Assembly (NCBI GenBank): GCA_012845835.1
Contig: JABAKD010000018.1
Location: forward strand, 2,747,229-2,811,228
Direction: 5' to 3'
DNA length: 64,000 bases
Source of the DNA: Undaria pinnatifida
Taxonomy: Eukaryota > Sar > Phaeophyceae > Laminariales > Alariaceae
Shown: one piece after another, positions 42,268 through 53,046 of the stretch
Layout: each line of letters begins with the position of its first letter
Position numbering within the stretch: the stretch's first letter is position 1
Made by a program: the position numbers and the translations under genes
The notes under the pieces: generated by a model
What the model saw: the letters and a program-made list of their open reading frames with translations, nothing else
Told to the model about the DNA's origin: nothing
Database searches by the model: none

Positions 42268-42284
42268 TCCTGCCGACGACGCCA
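42268..42284 (-). promoter_or_regulatory. Primer-binding site of the 11.6-kb element
   Basis: On the minus strand TGGCGTCGTCGGCAGGA begins one base inside the 5' LTR. It complements the 3' end of a tRNA-Ser with CGACGACG plus CCA. It equals the site in the TRIM-like element at 23537. Confidence 0.8.
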
Positions 42285-42285
42285 C

Positions 42286-42958
42286 TCTTAGGATAAGAGA
42301 CCTTGGTAGTCTCCTTCGCCCTTGAGACTGATGGGGATGCCTTCAGATGTTTAGTTGGTTCGGAAAGACGTAGGCAGTGGTCCGGTTCAAGGAGATGAAA
42401 GAAGTGGAAAAAGTGTTTTATCATCCTCAGCCTGGTGGGAAACAAGGCGGAAACCGAGCACTGAAGTGGTGGGGCTCGTGTCGCTCCCCACTATCTACGC
42501 CCGTCTGCTCGGGACGATCTACTACTATGTTCCCGTACGATGATTGACAGGATGATCTCCCCGCTGTCAGCTATTGCTAACACTTTTCATACGCTTTGCA
42601 AGCACTCAAGTAATGGGGCTCGAGCAGCTCCCCAATTATCTGCCTACGTCTGCACTCAATCATCACTCAACTACAGCAGTAGTATGTTCCTGTGCGATGG
42701 CTGCTATGATTGCCTACCAGTATGTCCCTCGTAGTGGTCTTTTACGCTACACTACGAAGTCGTCTCTACTCCTGTGTCTGGTCCTACAGCAGTAGTCCTA
42801 CGGCAGTACACGTTAACTTCTCTTACCGCATCTGGCCGGCCAGCGTCAGTCTCCATGTGGCCCCCGGTGGCCATGGTCTGCTTACTGGAGACTGACCCAT
42901 CCCCCAGTCCCGAACTCCCAACTGCCTCGCAATTGTGCTGAAACCCAATCTCACCACA
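42286..42958 (-). repeat. 5' LTR of the 11.6-kb element
   Basis: 673-bp direct repeat of 31335-32007, beginning TGTGGTGAG on the minus strand. It should hold the promoter and the transcript start, but I see no certain TATA box. TAAG follows on the plus strand at 42959-42962 as the target duplication. Confidence 0.95.
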
Positions 42959-43036
42959 TAAGATGGATCATAACCGTCATGTTCATGAGGACAACCAACG
43001 CAAAACCACCACTACGACGCACCAGGTACCAGCAAT

Positions 43037-43220
43037 ATATATATTATAAAAAATGAAAATACACTCCAGCTGTGAGATCGAAGATTTCGTCGAAACTCAT
43101 CTTTGCAAGCTGTGTGTGATACTCCGATCGCGCGTATTACGAGTTGTGTGTCCTCATTAAGGATATAGGTCGGCGACTCCCCTTACAACTACAGTGTAGC
43201 TATCAGGGTCAACAGGATGA
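43037..43220 (+). repeat. G-tract-rich dispersed repeat, copy D (short)
   Basis: It has the first 184 bp of the family only (ATACACTCCAGCTGTGAGAT through CTATCAGGGTCAACAGGATG). It stops where the 136-bp tandem duplication starts, so one event may have truncated it. Confidence 0.75.
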
Positions 43221-43222
43221 TA

Positions 43223-43494
43223 TAAAACTATATACCTAGACCTCGCCCCCCTCGGACGTCTCGCTCGGCATATCCTCCCCCCTCTCAGCCCTTCTCAGCC
43301 CGTAATTGCCGAAAAGGAAATTAGTTGCTGGGGAAAAGAACCGTCCCTAAGTTCCTTGTAAAACTATATACCTAGACCTCGCCCCCCTCGGACGTCTCGC
43401 TCGGCATATCCTCCCCCCTCTCAGCCCTTCTCAGCCCGTAATTGCCGAAAAGGAAATTAGTTGCTGGGGAAAAGAACCGTCCCTAAGTTCCTTG
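43223..43494. repeat. Perfect 136-bp tandem duplication
   Basis: 43223-43358 and 43359-43494 read the same base for base (TAAAACTATATACCTAGACC ... GTCCCTAAGTTCCTTG). Being identical, it is either a very recent duplication or an assembly artefact. It lies just upstream of a cysteine-rich coding fragment and could cover a promoter or 5' UTR. Confidence 0.9.
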
Positions 43495-43689
43495 CCTTCC
43501 TTGCTTTCCCTAGTCTCATTCTTACTTACTTTTTAGCTCTCATTCTCTGATCTTTACTGCTTGCTCTCTGATATTTTTATTTTGCTTTTTCAGCAACTTC
43601 TTTTTTGTACTTTTATTTGAAGTTGGCCAATTGCTGGCTGTTGAGAGGGAATTGCCGTTGACGGCTGCAAACAATTGGAATTTGAAATT

Positions 43690-44113
43690 TGCCGGATCGG
43701 CAATAACAATTTGAAGTTGAAATTTGCGAAGCGGACCAAGGCTAGTGCGGGAGGAGGCTCCGCCAACAGTGGGGGTGGTGGAGGTTCAGGATCAGGCGTG
43801 TGGAAGCTGGTCGGGCAAGAACGGGACTCAGCTTCTTCTGGCAATCCTGATTGGCCGTGCCCGAGCAAGGGTTGTGACGGCTTCCTCATCGCACGAAATA
43901 GGAAAAAACAGGAGTTCCCAGTACGCTGTCTGCGACACCTGCAGGAGTGACGAGCCTTCCACGTGCCAAGCTTTTCATAACCTTAACAAGCACTGGGGAA
44001 GCGGCGACAACCCTCGTGTGTGTGACTGGTGTGACACGGACACCTGTGATTCACCTTCGATCGGCGTCCCCAACGAAGGAGCTGAGAGCTTGACGAAACG
44101 TGAGTTACATTTC
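43690..44113 (+). pseudogene. Cysteine-rich, zinc-finger-like coding fragment
   Basis: Not identified. One frame gives a Gly/Ser linker and WPCPSKGCDGFLIARN, then KKQEFPVRC. After about 43926 the other frame continues with CDTCRSDEPSTCQAFHNLNK and CDWCDTDTC. Together these look like one cysteine-rich zinc-binding domain split by a one-base shift, near an A-run at 43902-43907. A donor-like GTGAGT follows AAAC at 44101. It could be an exon with an assembly indel or a pseudogene. Confidence 0.4.
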
Positions 44114-44116
44114 TGT

Positions 44117-44700
44117 TGTTGTGCTGTGATTTCTTTTTCATGCGTACAAACACACTTTTGCATGTACGAGTACGTTACGGGGCAGTCCCGTCATCGCGGT
44201 GTAAGCGGGAATGGTACAAGTACTCAGGTCTACGAGTAGAACTATGCAGTGACGCTGTGTGATGCGATTTCTTTTTCATACGTACAGCCAAACACACTTC
44301 ATGTATGTACGACTACGAGTACGGGGCAGTCCCGTCATTGGGGTAAGCGGGGGTTGAACAAGTGGTCCATGCAGTGACGCTTTGTGCTGTGATATAAACA
44401 CACGTTTTGGATGTACGACTACGACTACGTGGTATCTAAACATGTAAGACGCAATGAAAACGGGCAAGTCTCATCACGGGGATCAGCCAGGGTTGTAAAA
44501 AAGGTCCATGCAGTGATAAATAACACAGCAGCATGATACCTCAGCACCAGTCGCAGTACACACTGGAGGTTGATATATAGCAGTAAACAGAAGCTGAAGT
44601 TAACCTGGGTGATGCTGGAGAGCAGTCCCGTGATTGGGGTTAGCGAGTTGTTCATGTAGTGACGCGGTGTACTACTACTGTTACTCATTTTTCATACAAC
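44117..44700. repeat. Degenerate tandem repeat of about 135 bp
   Basis: Three to four diverged units share TTTCTTTTTCAT(A/G)CGTAC, ATGTACGA(C/G)TACG, GGGCAGTCCCGTCAT and CATGCAGTGACGC. The array sits just after a donor-like site and before the exon at 45136, so it may be intronic. Confidence 0.7.
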
Positions 44701-45135
44701 CACATGAACTCTTTGTATTAACGAGTACAAGTAGGGTGCGCAACTTCTTCAGGAATCGCAGTACACGTCGGTCGTAATAGTGTTGATAGCAGCAGTAATA
44801 GATTAGTACCGAACAATATATACAGCAGGTACTGTCTCTTACCCTTCGTTGTCGGTATTCCGCCGGTAGGCCTTATATAGCAGTATACCGGGGCTTACGC
44901 TTACCAGTTGCGACTGTGAATCCCGTTCGCTCCTGTCCCAGTGGTGGTTTCATACGTGTTAGCAACGTTGTGGTACCAGGCAGGGCTTTGCCCATAAACG
45001 ACCGCTTTCATTACAACAGTGTTAAATTGTACGACTTCCTTTCAAACTTTGGAAATCGACGACAGCTACGTGGCCTTACTATTTTGAACATTCACTGAAC
45101 GCAAGGTATTCCCATCCGTTGTTGTCGTTTGCAGA

Positions 45136-45684
45136 AGCCCTGCGAAGCAGCCGCCGAGGGCCGCCAAGTCGGCGAGGACATAAACACGAAGTGCACCGGC
45201 GACATCAAGGTCGGTGACCTCCTGAAGAAGGCAGGCGACCACTTGCTCGATATACATCCCGCATTCCATTCCCACGGTGCCACGAGGGCGTTCGACATCG
45301 AGGTACGTTCTACTCTTATCTTGCGTCCTGTGTGTCACGAGTCGAGACATCCATGTCTCTTGCTCAAGACTAGGGGATGGCGTGCGGATATCGTCTATGA
45401 AGTGCGGCTCTTTTTCCAAGTACCAAGAGCAAGTACAACAATACCACAACAATTACTAACAGCGAAAGGAGCTCCAATAATTTGGATGGTTACGACGTCT
45501 GCTGGAGAGAAGTACGAATATTTTTTTACACATACTTATCGACGTTCTCCCGCCATGCTTCAACGTTTGTGGACAGATCCACAAGACCATCGACAAAAAA
45601 CAAGAGTGCAAGGTGCTGGGTACCTCCGCTGAGGAGGAAGAGTCCAAGCAAGCCTGCATGCTCCTTCGGAAGCAATGTTGACAG
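45136..45684 (+). CDS. Two predicted exons of an unidentified Cys-containing protein
   Basis: Exon one, 45136-45302, follows TTTGCAG and ends at GAG before GTACGT. It encodes a mainly helical stretch with two Cys residues (KPCEAAAEGRQ ... FDIE). Exon two starts after GGACAG at about 45577 (or further upstream) and ends at TGA 45682-45684. It encodes IHKTIDKKQEC ... CMLLRKQC with three Cys. The phases agree (both phase 0). No 5' end was found, and the upstream zinc-finger-like fragment does not join in phase. Lys/Glu/Cys composition suggests a small secreted or nuclear protein, but no family is recognised. Confidence 0.4.
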
Positions 45685-45699
45685 CACGTTCTTTATAGA

Positions 45700-46500
45700 A
45701 CGTTAAGTTGTGGTTTATTATACCAGCATCGTTTTTTGAGAACTATGCCTAAATGCATGCTCTTCGTCTTTCAGGAATACAAATGTACTTCACATGTTTG
45801 CGGTGTGTGCGTTCAAGTTCCTGCTTCCAGCATGTTTTTTTTGGCACTGCGCTCCTTTACATCTTAAGTTGTAGTTTTCCTGTCTCTATCCTTGACAAGC
45901 GCGTGCCTGGTGTTTATGCACTGCGATAATTTATTATTGATGATCGACTTAGAGAGAGCTATTAATAAGTGTACAGGACCTAGGTGCTACCTGAGAGGTG
46001 GAAGGATATGCCAAGCAAGTCCTTCGACGTGCCCATCATGGACTGGGCGAATGGATGATAATAACAAACTCATAATCATAATCGTCTCTATCCTGTACCG
46101 TTGTACTATACATGGACCTCTTGGCATTTTCAAGTCGCCAGTTGCGCCATTTGTGCTTCTTTTCCGCCTTTCTACTGAATGTCTATTCCTCCTTCCGCAA
46201 GCGTAGCGGGCGGCGCCCAGCCGCCCGCCAGCGAAGCCCTTGTATATTATTATAAAAAATTATTATTATAATATTATATATTAATAGTATACTCCGCTTT
46301 TACACCAAACAATACCGTGATCTTTTCCAACGACCAGGATCAAAAGTCATTCTTTCAGGAGTACAGTAGTATAACCATTTTTCCTTGACTCTTTCGAACT
46401 GAGGGAAAGCGGTTGAATGAAGGTGAACCAAAGTGCCAACTCATATCATATACCGACAGAAAATTCGGCTATCACAGGCAAGCGCTTCGTATGTCAAACA
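45700..46500. other. Non-coding A/T-rich stretch
   Basis: No supportable gene. A strongly A/T-rich hairpin-like run (TATTATTATAAAAAATTATTATTATAATA-type) lies at 46240-46280. Confidence 0.4.
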
Positions 46501-46630
46501 TCAGTACTATGAGCAGCAATCGCTCATCCCTAAAAAAAGTCCAGCATGCCTTTCGATCTCGACACCCGGTAGCTGCGTCACCTCGTTTCGCGTACACGTG
46601 TTCGCCGCGGACGGGTAAGGCGCCGACCAG

Positions 46631-46799
46631 GCGTCCCGTGCCCCCAACCCCGAAGATGCTGAAGGACCAACCAGCGCCAATGTCTTCTCGCTTCCAATCG
46701 CTCTCCTGCTCGCGATCGCTCTGGCCTCCCTTCGGTTCACATTTTCCAAACGCAAACGACAAGACGGTGTTCTTGTGATCGAACGGAAGTTGATCAGAG
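46631..46799 (+). CDS. Possible exon with a membrane segment
   Basis: Between an acceptor-like CCAG and a donor-like GTAACT the frame encodes an acidic start (NPEDAEG), a hydrophobic helix (VFSLPIALLLAIALASLRF) and a basic tail (SKRKRQ). This is the layout of a single-pass protein with a short cytoplasmic end. No upstream exon could be joined with confidence. Confidence 0.3.
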
Positions 46800-47279
46800 G
46801 TAACTGTGATGTACAGGCAGTGGGATGGGATGTGATGACTGCTGCTGGTGCCACCATGCAGCAAGACCCCAGAGCGCCTCCATGCTCTCACGGCGTCCCT
46901 GCGTCTGGAACGCGCGGGTCGTAGGCCTTTCCTGGCCCGGCGGTGATCCTTGGACATCATGGGACCTTGCCTTGTTGTGGTTTGCGTCCCTGTGGGCGTT
47001 CCAAGCCCTCAAGGTTCTTGCTGCTATTTCGCAGACTTTTGGACATTTCGATCTCTGTGGGGGCTTCCATGGTAGCTTTCCTGATGTAGCCCATATGCTG
47101 CTCCAGCGTGAGGCCGGCGAATGGCGTCTCCATCCTTGCGCTCACCCTGTCCACGAGATATCTGGATCGATCCTTATACTAACTAGTATGTTTGACCATC
47201 AACGTACACGGGTGGGTAGGCGCATGCCTGGATCAATCGCGGAGACAGCCCTACCCGCGGTGTTGACGCCAGCTACGTA

Positions 47280-47568
47280 CAATAGACTAGAGAGGTATAC
47301 CATTTTTTGGCTATTTTATTTTCTGAATGACGGAACTGTCTTAAACCCAAACTCGCCGGAAAATGGCCTTTTTTTGCATGATTCTCGTTCCACACCTTAC
47401 CTAGGACATGTGATTCTTCATACTGTTAAAAATGTAGCAGTTAGTTGTAGTTTTCTCCAAAATCAGTTTTCGGGATTTAAGAAAGGTCTTACGCTCCCAA
47501 ATTGAGGAACCTCAGAAAAAAAAGAAAAAAAAAAGTGAGTGTGTGCACCTCTTTCAGCGTGGCACGCG
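47280..47568 (+). mobile_element. MITE with CGCGTGCTACGATA termini, copy 2 (diverged)
   Basis: It shares GGTATACC(A)TTTTT, TTTCTGAATGACGGA, AAATTGAGGAACCTCAGAAA and the GCACCTCT...CACGCG end with 14127-14383. The left terminus is eroded. It destroys the tail of an otherwise long open frame, which is therefore not a gene. Confidence 0.6.
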
Positions 47569-47761
47569 TGTGCTGCTGCTGCTCAAACCAGAAGAAGAGC
47601 AAAAAAATGGGTAAGAAACATCGTGACCTTCTCGATTCAAACATAAATCTCCATTCTCCCCGGTTTTAGTTTTTTGTTATTCACCCTACCCTGCTATTTG
47701 GACGACAATGGATGGCTCCGTTTTTCTTTTTCGTGTGCTCGCCTGGACATATACTAACTGA

Positions 47762-48146
47762 TGTTCAGGAATTAGCGGGGTATAAGTCCGTTTTGACCAA
47801 TTGCGAAAGGTTAACCAATAGCTTACCCAAACTAAGCCTTGTAACACTCTTCCCCCTTGAAACGGCGGGATAGTGCAGGTCGGCCGGATATACGGGCGGA
47901 CCTGTCAATTATCCAAGCCGTTTCATTTCCTGGGTACACCGGGGAGAGTATATTTCAAGTTCGCCATGGGGAAAATCTGAAAAAGAAATAAGGTGGATGG
48001 TGGGATTTCAACCCACGACCCAAAAAACCCATGGTCTGTCGACGACGCCATTTGTTGTGGAATTAGTGGGGTATTAGTCCGTTTGACCACGTACTCGGTA
48101 CGTGCAAAAGGTCAACGAATAGCTTACCCAAACTAAGCTTTATAAA
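47762..48146 (-). mobile_element. TRIM-like miniature LTR element, copy 2
   Basis: On the minus strand: terminal repeat about 48053-48146, primer-binding site TGGCGTCGTCGACAGACC (48050 downward), interior, polypurine tract AAGGGGGAAGAG, terminal repeat 47762-47846 (85 bp, TGTTACAAGG ... CCTGAACA). The interior shares GGAAATGAAACGGCTTGGAT and GACAGGTCCGCCCGT with copy 1 but has only one tRNA-like unit. The outer end of the 5' repeat is eroded and no target duplication is visible, so it is the older copy. Confidence 0.75.
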
Positions 48147-49358
48147 AAAAATAATAAACGCTCTGACGCTCCTCGTTTTATGCTTTATGATACTTAAGTC
48201 AAAACACTGCATGCAGAGGGGAAAATCGGCGACGAGCAAAAAAAACCAAGTGAAACGATTATTTATGCAACAAACGCATACATACATACATCGTACGTCG
48301 ATTATGATATGTACACATACATGCAGTTGGGGATGCCAATGGCTTTTTGTTACTTTTTCATGCTTGAAATTCGAAAATTAATGGTTGTGCTCGCACTAGA
48401 AGCTTCCATAATTATCAAGTCCGCGGCCACGGGGACAGACTCCAGTCACTCGGAACGAACGGAAGAATACCCCCAGGGACGTCCTGTCAGTGCTGGCCAG
48501 GTCAACCACAGACAGGGAACATGTCATCATGTTGGCTCGGTCCTCAGTTGTTGAGAAACCTCCTCGTCAAGCAATCACACATGTGGTCGTGGTATTAACA
48601 ATAATGGCTGTTTCCGCCATCAAGTGCTACGCATACACCCCTGCCACCCATACACCTATCTATCGAATCACGCGTCTTCCCTTCCCTTCCTTGCCAGTAG
48701 CCCTTGCGAGACGTCTAGACTGTAAATCTAGGATAAAGTACGTATGGAAATCGGGGAACATTTCGACATGAACGATGTGAGTTTTAATCGTCGGCCAAAC
48801 TTGAAGCAAAAAAAAAAACAGCGGATTTTTTTTCGTACCAAGTTCTGTACCGACCGGTAAGGCTGTGGGGTTGGGGCCGGTGTTGGGGTAAGGGGTTATT
48901 GCTAGTAGTGTTAGGGTCTAAATAAAGTAGTAGCGTTGAGGGGCGATTTTTTTTTTTTCTGTATCTATCTCATCATACTGGAAGCGCACGTGGGTCAAGA
49001 AAATTTCCCCGCTTTCCACACTTGATCCCATATATACGAAGTACAACACAATTCCAGAATAATTGCAGCGAAGGCGGCTCTCCCTCTTGCTTAAATATCT
49101 CCATCCATCTCCCCGCTTTTCCCCACTACTACATACAGCAGCAGTACTTTGCCAAACCTCCTCCTCGTGCTCATCGTCGCCATAGATAGGGTGTTTGTAT
49201 ACAAGTATATCAATACACCAGTAGTGCAACACGCCTGCACCAAGGATAAGAACCGGGACACAATCTTGTTCCACGCTTACATTTACTGGAGAATTGTTAT
49301 TTGTTTACCAGCTGGTCATCTGACAGTAGTGCGTATGTATATAGTCTAGTGGTATAAA
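48147..49358. other. Non-coding stretch
   Basis: No supportable gene. About 48405-48475 is an inverted copy of the dispersed repeat found at 17847 and 22879 (AGACTCCAGTCACTC, AAGAATACCCCCAGG). 48860-48925 has degenerate GGGGTTGGGG/GTTAGGG bases. Confidence 0.4.
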
Positions 49359-52300
49359 TTATAAAAATACAAATAAATACACTCCAGCTGTGAGATCGAA
49401 GATTTTGTCGAAACTCATCTTTGCAAGCTGTGTGTGATGCTCCGATCGCGCGTGTTGCGGGTTGTGTGTCCTCATTAAGGATCTAGGTCGGCGACTCCCC
49501 TTGCAACTACACTGTAGCTATCAGGGTCAACAGGGTGATGTTAGTCAGTCTGTGCGCGAAAACTAAAAAACTCGTTATTGAGGGGGACAAAATCTGACAG
49601 TTGTGGAAGGAAATGCATCAGTTCATCAAGTGAATCCTGTAAGTCGAATAACCGGTGAGGGGAGGGCGAAGTTTTTCAGGACGTGGGGGGCTGGGTTTGA
49701 TCAACAGGGAGCGGGGGGGGTGGGGGGGGCGGGACGGGCGGGGCAGCTCAATCTTTGCGTGGAAACTATAAATCCTTGAAGGGGGATACATCTATCTGAC
49801 GGTTTTGGAAAGAATGCACCAGTTTATCATGGGGGGGGGGCAGATCAATTTGTGCGTGGAAACTATAAATCCTTTAAGGGGATAAATCTGACGGTTTTGG
49901 AAAGAATGCACCAGTTTATCATGCGGGGGGGCGGCGGGACGGGCAGGGCAGCTAATTTCTGTGCGGGGAAACGATAAATCCTTGAAGGGGATAAATCTGA
50001 CGGTTTTGGAAAGAATGCACCAGTTTATCATGTACATCCTGTAAGACGTACGACCAGTGAGGAGAGGGCGGAGCGTTCGAGGGGGTGGGGGGGGGAGCGG
50101 GGGGGGGGGGGGGGGGGGGGGGGCGAGAGGGTTTCTTTAACAACATCTTTAGATCGCATAGATGTAGGGGTTTGCTATACGCGGGGTGCTAGGTCTAGGC
50201 GATGGCGCGGGTGGCGGGGAAGGAGGGGGCGTTGGGGAGCGGGGGGCGGGGGGCGGGGGGCGGTGAATGAAAGCCACGTCATGGATGGCTAGAAAAATAA
50301 TGCCGTGGTATCAATTGCGTAGAAGTGTTTATTACTCTGGCCGATTTCTATTGTAGGTGGGGCGTTTGAACAAAAGGGCGGTGAAAAAGAAAAAAAAAAT
50401 GGGAGGGGGGGGGGGGGGGCGGAAACGAATTGGAGCTACGGCATGGATGGCTAGAAAGAAAATGAGGTGATATCAGGCAGAATTTGATTCTAGGTGGGGT
50501 GTTTGGACAAGAGGGATCGGGGGGGCGGGGGCGTGCGGGACACTTCAATATGTGCGCGGAAACTATAAATCATCAAAGTTTTAAAGGGGACAAATCTGAC
50601 GGTTGTAGCAAGAACACATCCCTATATATCACCTGCCTGGTATTGTTTATTATTCTAGAAGATTTGATGTTGGATGAGGTGTGTGTGGTAAACAACGTGT
50701 TAAAGCTTCAAAAATTGTTATTGTATACATACATGGATCGCAAGATAGAATATTTCTAAATATCGATAGGTAAAACCATGTAGTTACAGTAGGTGGCCCT
50801 GTATAGTGGCATATAGTGGCAGGACAGAATTGTGCCAGTGCCACTATTCGATATAGTGGCACTATTGCCACTATTAGACAGTCTATAGTGGCAATAGTGC
50901 CACTATATCGAATAAAGAGCTTCGATGTTCACGCTGTACACTGATTATACGCTGTACAGGTAAAGCCATGCATACTGTTCCACTACTCGTGGTTGATTTG
51001 TGTGCAGCAGTATCCGCATGAAACACATGAAATGACCGTTGATTATCCAACGGTTACCGAGCCTTCTGTGGTCAAGACCTGTTTCTTCTGCGCAGGCAGA
51101 CCACAGGAACCACGTCCAAACGCATTGTATCATAGGTGGCACATCAATATTTTTTGTCCGGCGGGCAGTGTAACATGGGGTTCAACATTCAACAGTACGT
51201 GTAGAACGCATGAAAACAGCAACGTAGAGACGCGAAACTAACTGAAACAGCCAGTATAGAAAATTCAAACACCCCCACCCCGGCGCATCAACCCAACCAC
51301 CACGAAGCTCTGCAACTGCTGTAGGCTTTAGCCGACTGATTGCACTACGAGTTGGTAAACACTCTAATGTCCAACTGTTGTGCCGGTCTAGCTAATGTAG
51401 CAGCTAAGAATGCCATTTTCGCCTTGCGGAGAAAGTGCCCGGCGTCACCAACGCCACACGACTCTGCGTATTGTTCTAGAGGACCAAAAAATTCTCTCCC
51501 AGTGGTTTGTTTGGGAGTTTACACAGTTCTAGGTCCGCGCAGGCTGGCATGATACGTGTGGCGCCCACCGCTGAGAGTGTGTGTGGGCAGGTGTGGTACA
51601 GCATTAGTGGGGGCCCACTACTTGGAACTGCCACTATTGGGTGTGTGTGATGCCCAAAATGCCACTATTGAGGGCCCCGTCCTCAATAGTGGTAAAGTGC
51701 CACTATATCGGGTTGAGATTTTGCCAGGAGATTTTCATGCCACTATATAGGGCACTTTACTATTCAGGTTGCCACTATACAGGGCCACCTACTGTACCAA
51801 TATTTCTGACATTGCTAATTATATGAAAGAGATACATATTTCAAAATACAACAGGCGAGGGTGAGATGTTGTCATGCAATGTAATCCTAATTGAGCACGA
51901 GAGGGAGAAGACTTAGTGCGAATCGTCAGTGTTTTAAAAGGAACCCGCTTGGTGTACCCACGCTCAACTACGTTACTCCGTTAGTCATGCTTCGTTTAAC
52001 ATAGGTCGGGAGGCGATCATGCAGACGGTATGTACGAAGTACCCTACGTAATAGGTTGGTAGTAGTGTGGTCTACCGCAATTTCAACATATCTGCCTGTA
52101 CTTACTTTTCACATTATTATTGGCTCAAATGTACGATTTTACGCCCACGATTTCACCGTGCCGATGTGGGACTCTGAGGTTGCCAATTGTAAGACAGAGA
52201 TACATCTTGCAAATAAAAGAAGCGAGGTGATGCGGGCATGCAACGTCACCACTACTAAACACGAGGGTGACCTTACTTCGTTAGGCATATGATACTGCGT

Positions 52301-52500
52301 TTGGTAGATGTTGTCAGGCGATCATGCAAACGGCAGGTAGGCACGAAATACCCTGCGTAATAGGTTGGTTGCGTGGTCTACCGCAGTGTTCACATATCTG
52401 TCTGTACTTCTTTTTCACGCTATCATCATCTAGTGTACGATTATACGCCCTGTTTTCTCCCCACTGTCGTCGAAGATGTTGTGGTCCTGTTGATGCCATG
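49359..52500 (+). repeat. G-tract-rich dispersed repeat, copy E, long form
   Basis: It follows the family order from ATACACTCCAGCTGTGAGAT through G-runs to CTAGAAGATTTGATGTTGGA. Beyond the inserted transposon (50787-51794) it continues with TTTCTGACATTGCTAATTAT, CGAATCGTCAGTGTTTT, GTACGAAGTACCCTACGTAA and GAGGGTGACCTTACTTCGTT, as in 62700-64000. The real family unit is thus at least 2.1 kb without the insertion. Its open frames are G-run artefacts. Confidence 0.8.
50787..51794. mobile_element. 1-kb TA-flanked transposon, CAGTAGGTGGCCC termini
   Basis: Terminal inverted repeats of 25 bp (CAGTAGGTGGCCCTGTATAG plus TGGCA) are exact, and TA lies on each side. Subterminal regions repeat TATAGTGGCA / TGCCACTATA many times, as transposase-binding arrays often do. 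It shares the first 14 bases and the TATAGTG that follows with the 180-bp element at 24419. The middle has no recognisable transposase; its open frames are under 85 codons. Tc1/mariner-related by TA duplication and end sequence. Confidence 0.88.
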
Positions 52501-52743
52501 ATGTGATACGTAGCGCTTCGTCACAAAAAAACATAAAATACCGCAGTATCTTCGCGCGCCTGTTTTCCCTCCGGTATGGTGTAGTGTGTCGAAACAATGG
52601 CATCACCTCCCGCGGCCGGTGTTGCCAACCCTCCCTTACTTTCTGCGACCGTTTCCCCGATGAGAGGCCTTTATGGCGTACGTTCGGCCTCTGGCTGGCA
52701 AATGGGCGTCTACATTGTTTCTCCCATAATCATACTCATTTGA

Positions 52744-53046
52744 TACCATTCGTATCACCCGTCTGCCTCACTAGTTCTGCCCCTTGAGCACTTTCACAAG
52801 TATTGTGGGTTGCTTGCGTAAGCCGCCCTTAACCTACTCGCATTTTTTATCATTCGTATCACCCGTCTGCCTCACCAGTTCTGCCCCTTGAGCACTTTTT
52901 CAAGTATTGTGGGTTGCGAAGGCCGCCCTTAGCCTACTCGCATTTTGTACCATTCGCATCACCCGTCTGCCTCACTAGTTCTGCCCCTTGAACACTTTCT
53001 CAAGTATTGTGGGTTGCTTCCGTAGGCCGCCCTTAACCTACTCGGC
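52744..53046. repeat. Tandem repeat of about 100 bp, three units
   Basis: Each unit reads CATTCG(T/C)ATCACCCGTCTGCC, then GTTCTGCCCCTTGA(G/A)CACTTT, CAAGTATTGTGGGTTGC and GGCCGCCCTTA(A/G)CCTACTCG. Unit lengths vary slightly through small indels. Divergence is a few percent. Confidence 0.9.

Larger units (their letters stand above)
31335..42958 (-). mobile_element. Young, near-complete Ty3/gypsy chromovirus-like element
   Basis: An 11,624-bp element on the minus strand. Two 673-bp LTRs differ at one position that I could find. A 4-bp TAAG duplication lies on each side (31331-31334 and 42959-42962). It has a tRNA-Ser primer-binding site, gag pieces, a CCHC knuckle, and a 1950-residue frame with protease, reverse transcriptase, RNase H, integrase and a chromodomain-like end. 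Near-identical LTRs imply recent insertion. Odd points: gag is split among frames, a TGA separates gag from pol, and the first catalytic Asp of integrase is Asn. Confidence 0.95.

Noticed and set aside
46825..47505. 226-codon plus-strand frame
   Set aside because: Its last third runs through the diverged MITE at 47280, so it is not a conserved protein.
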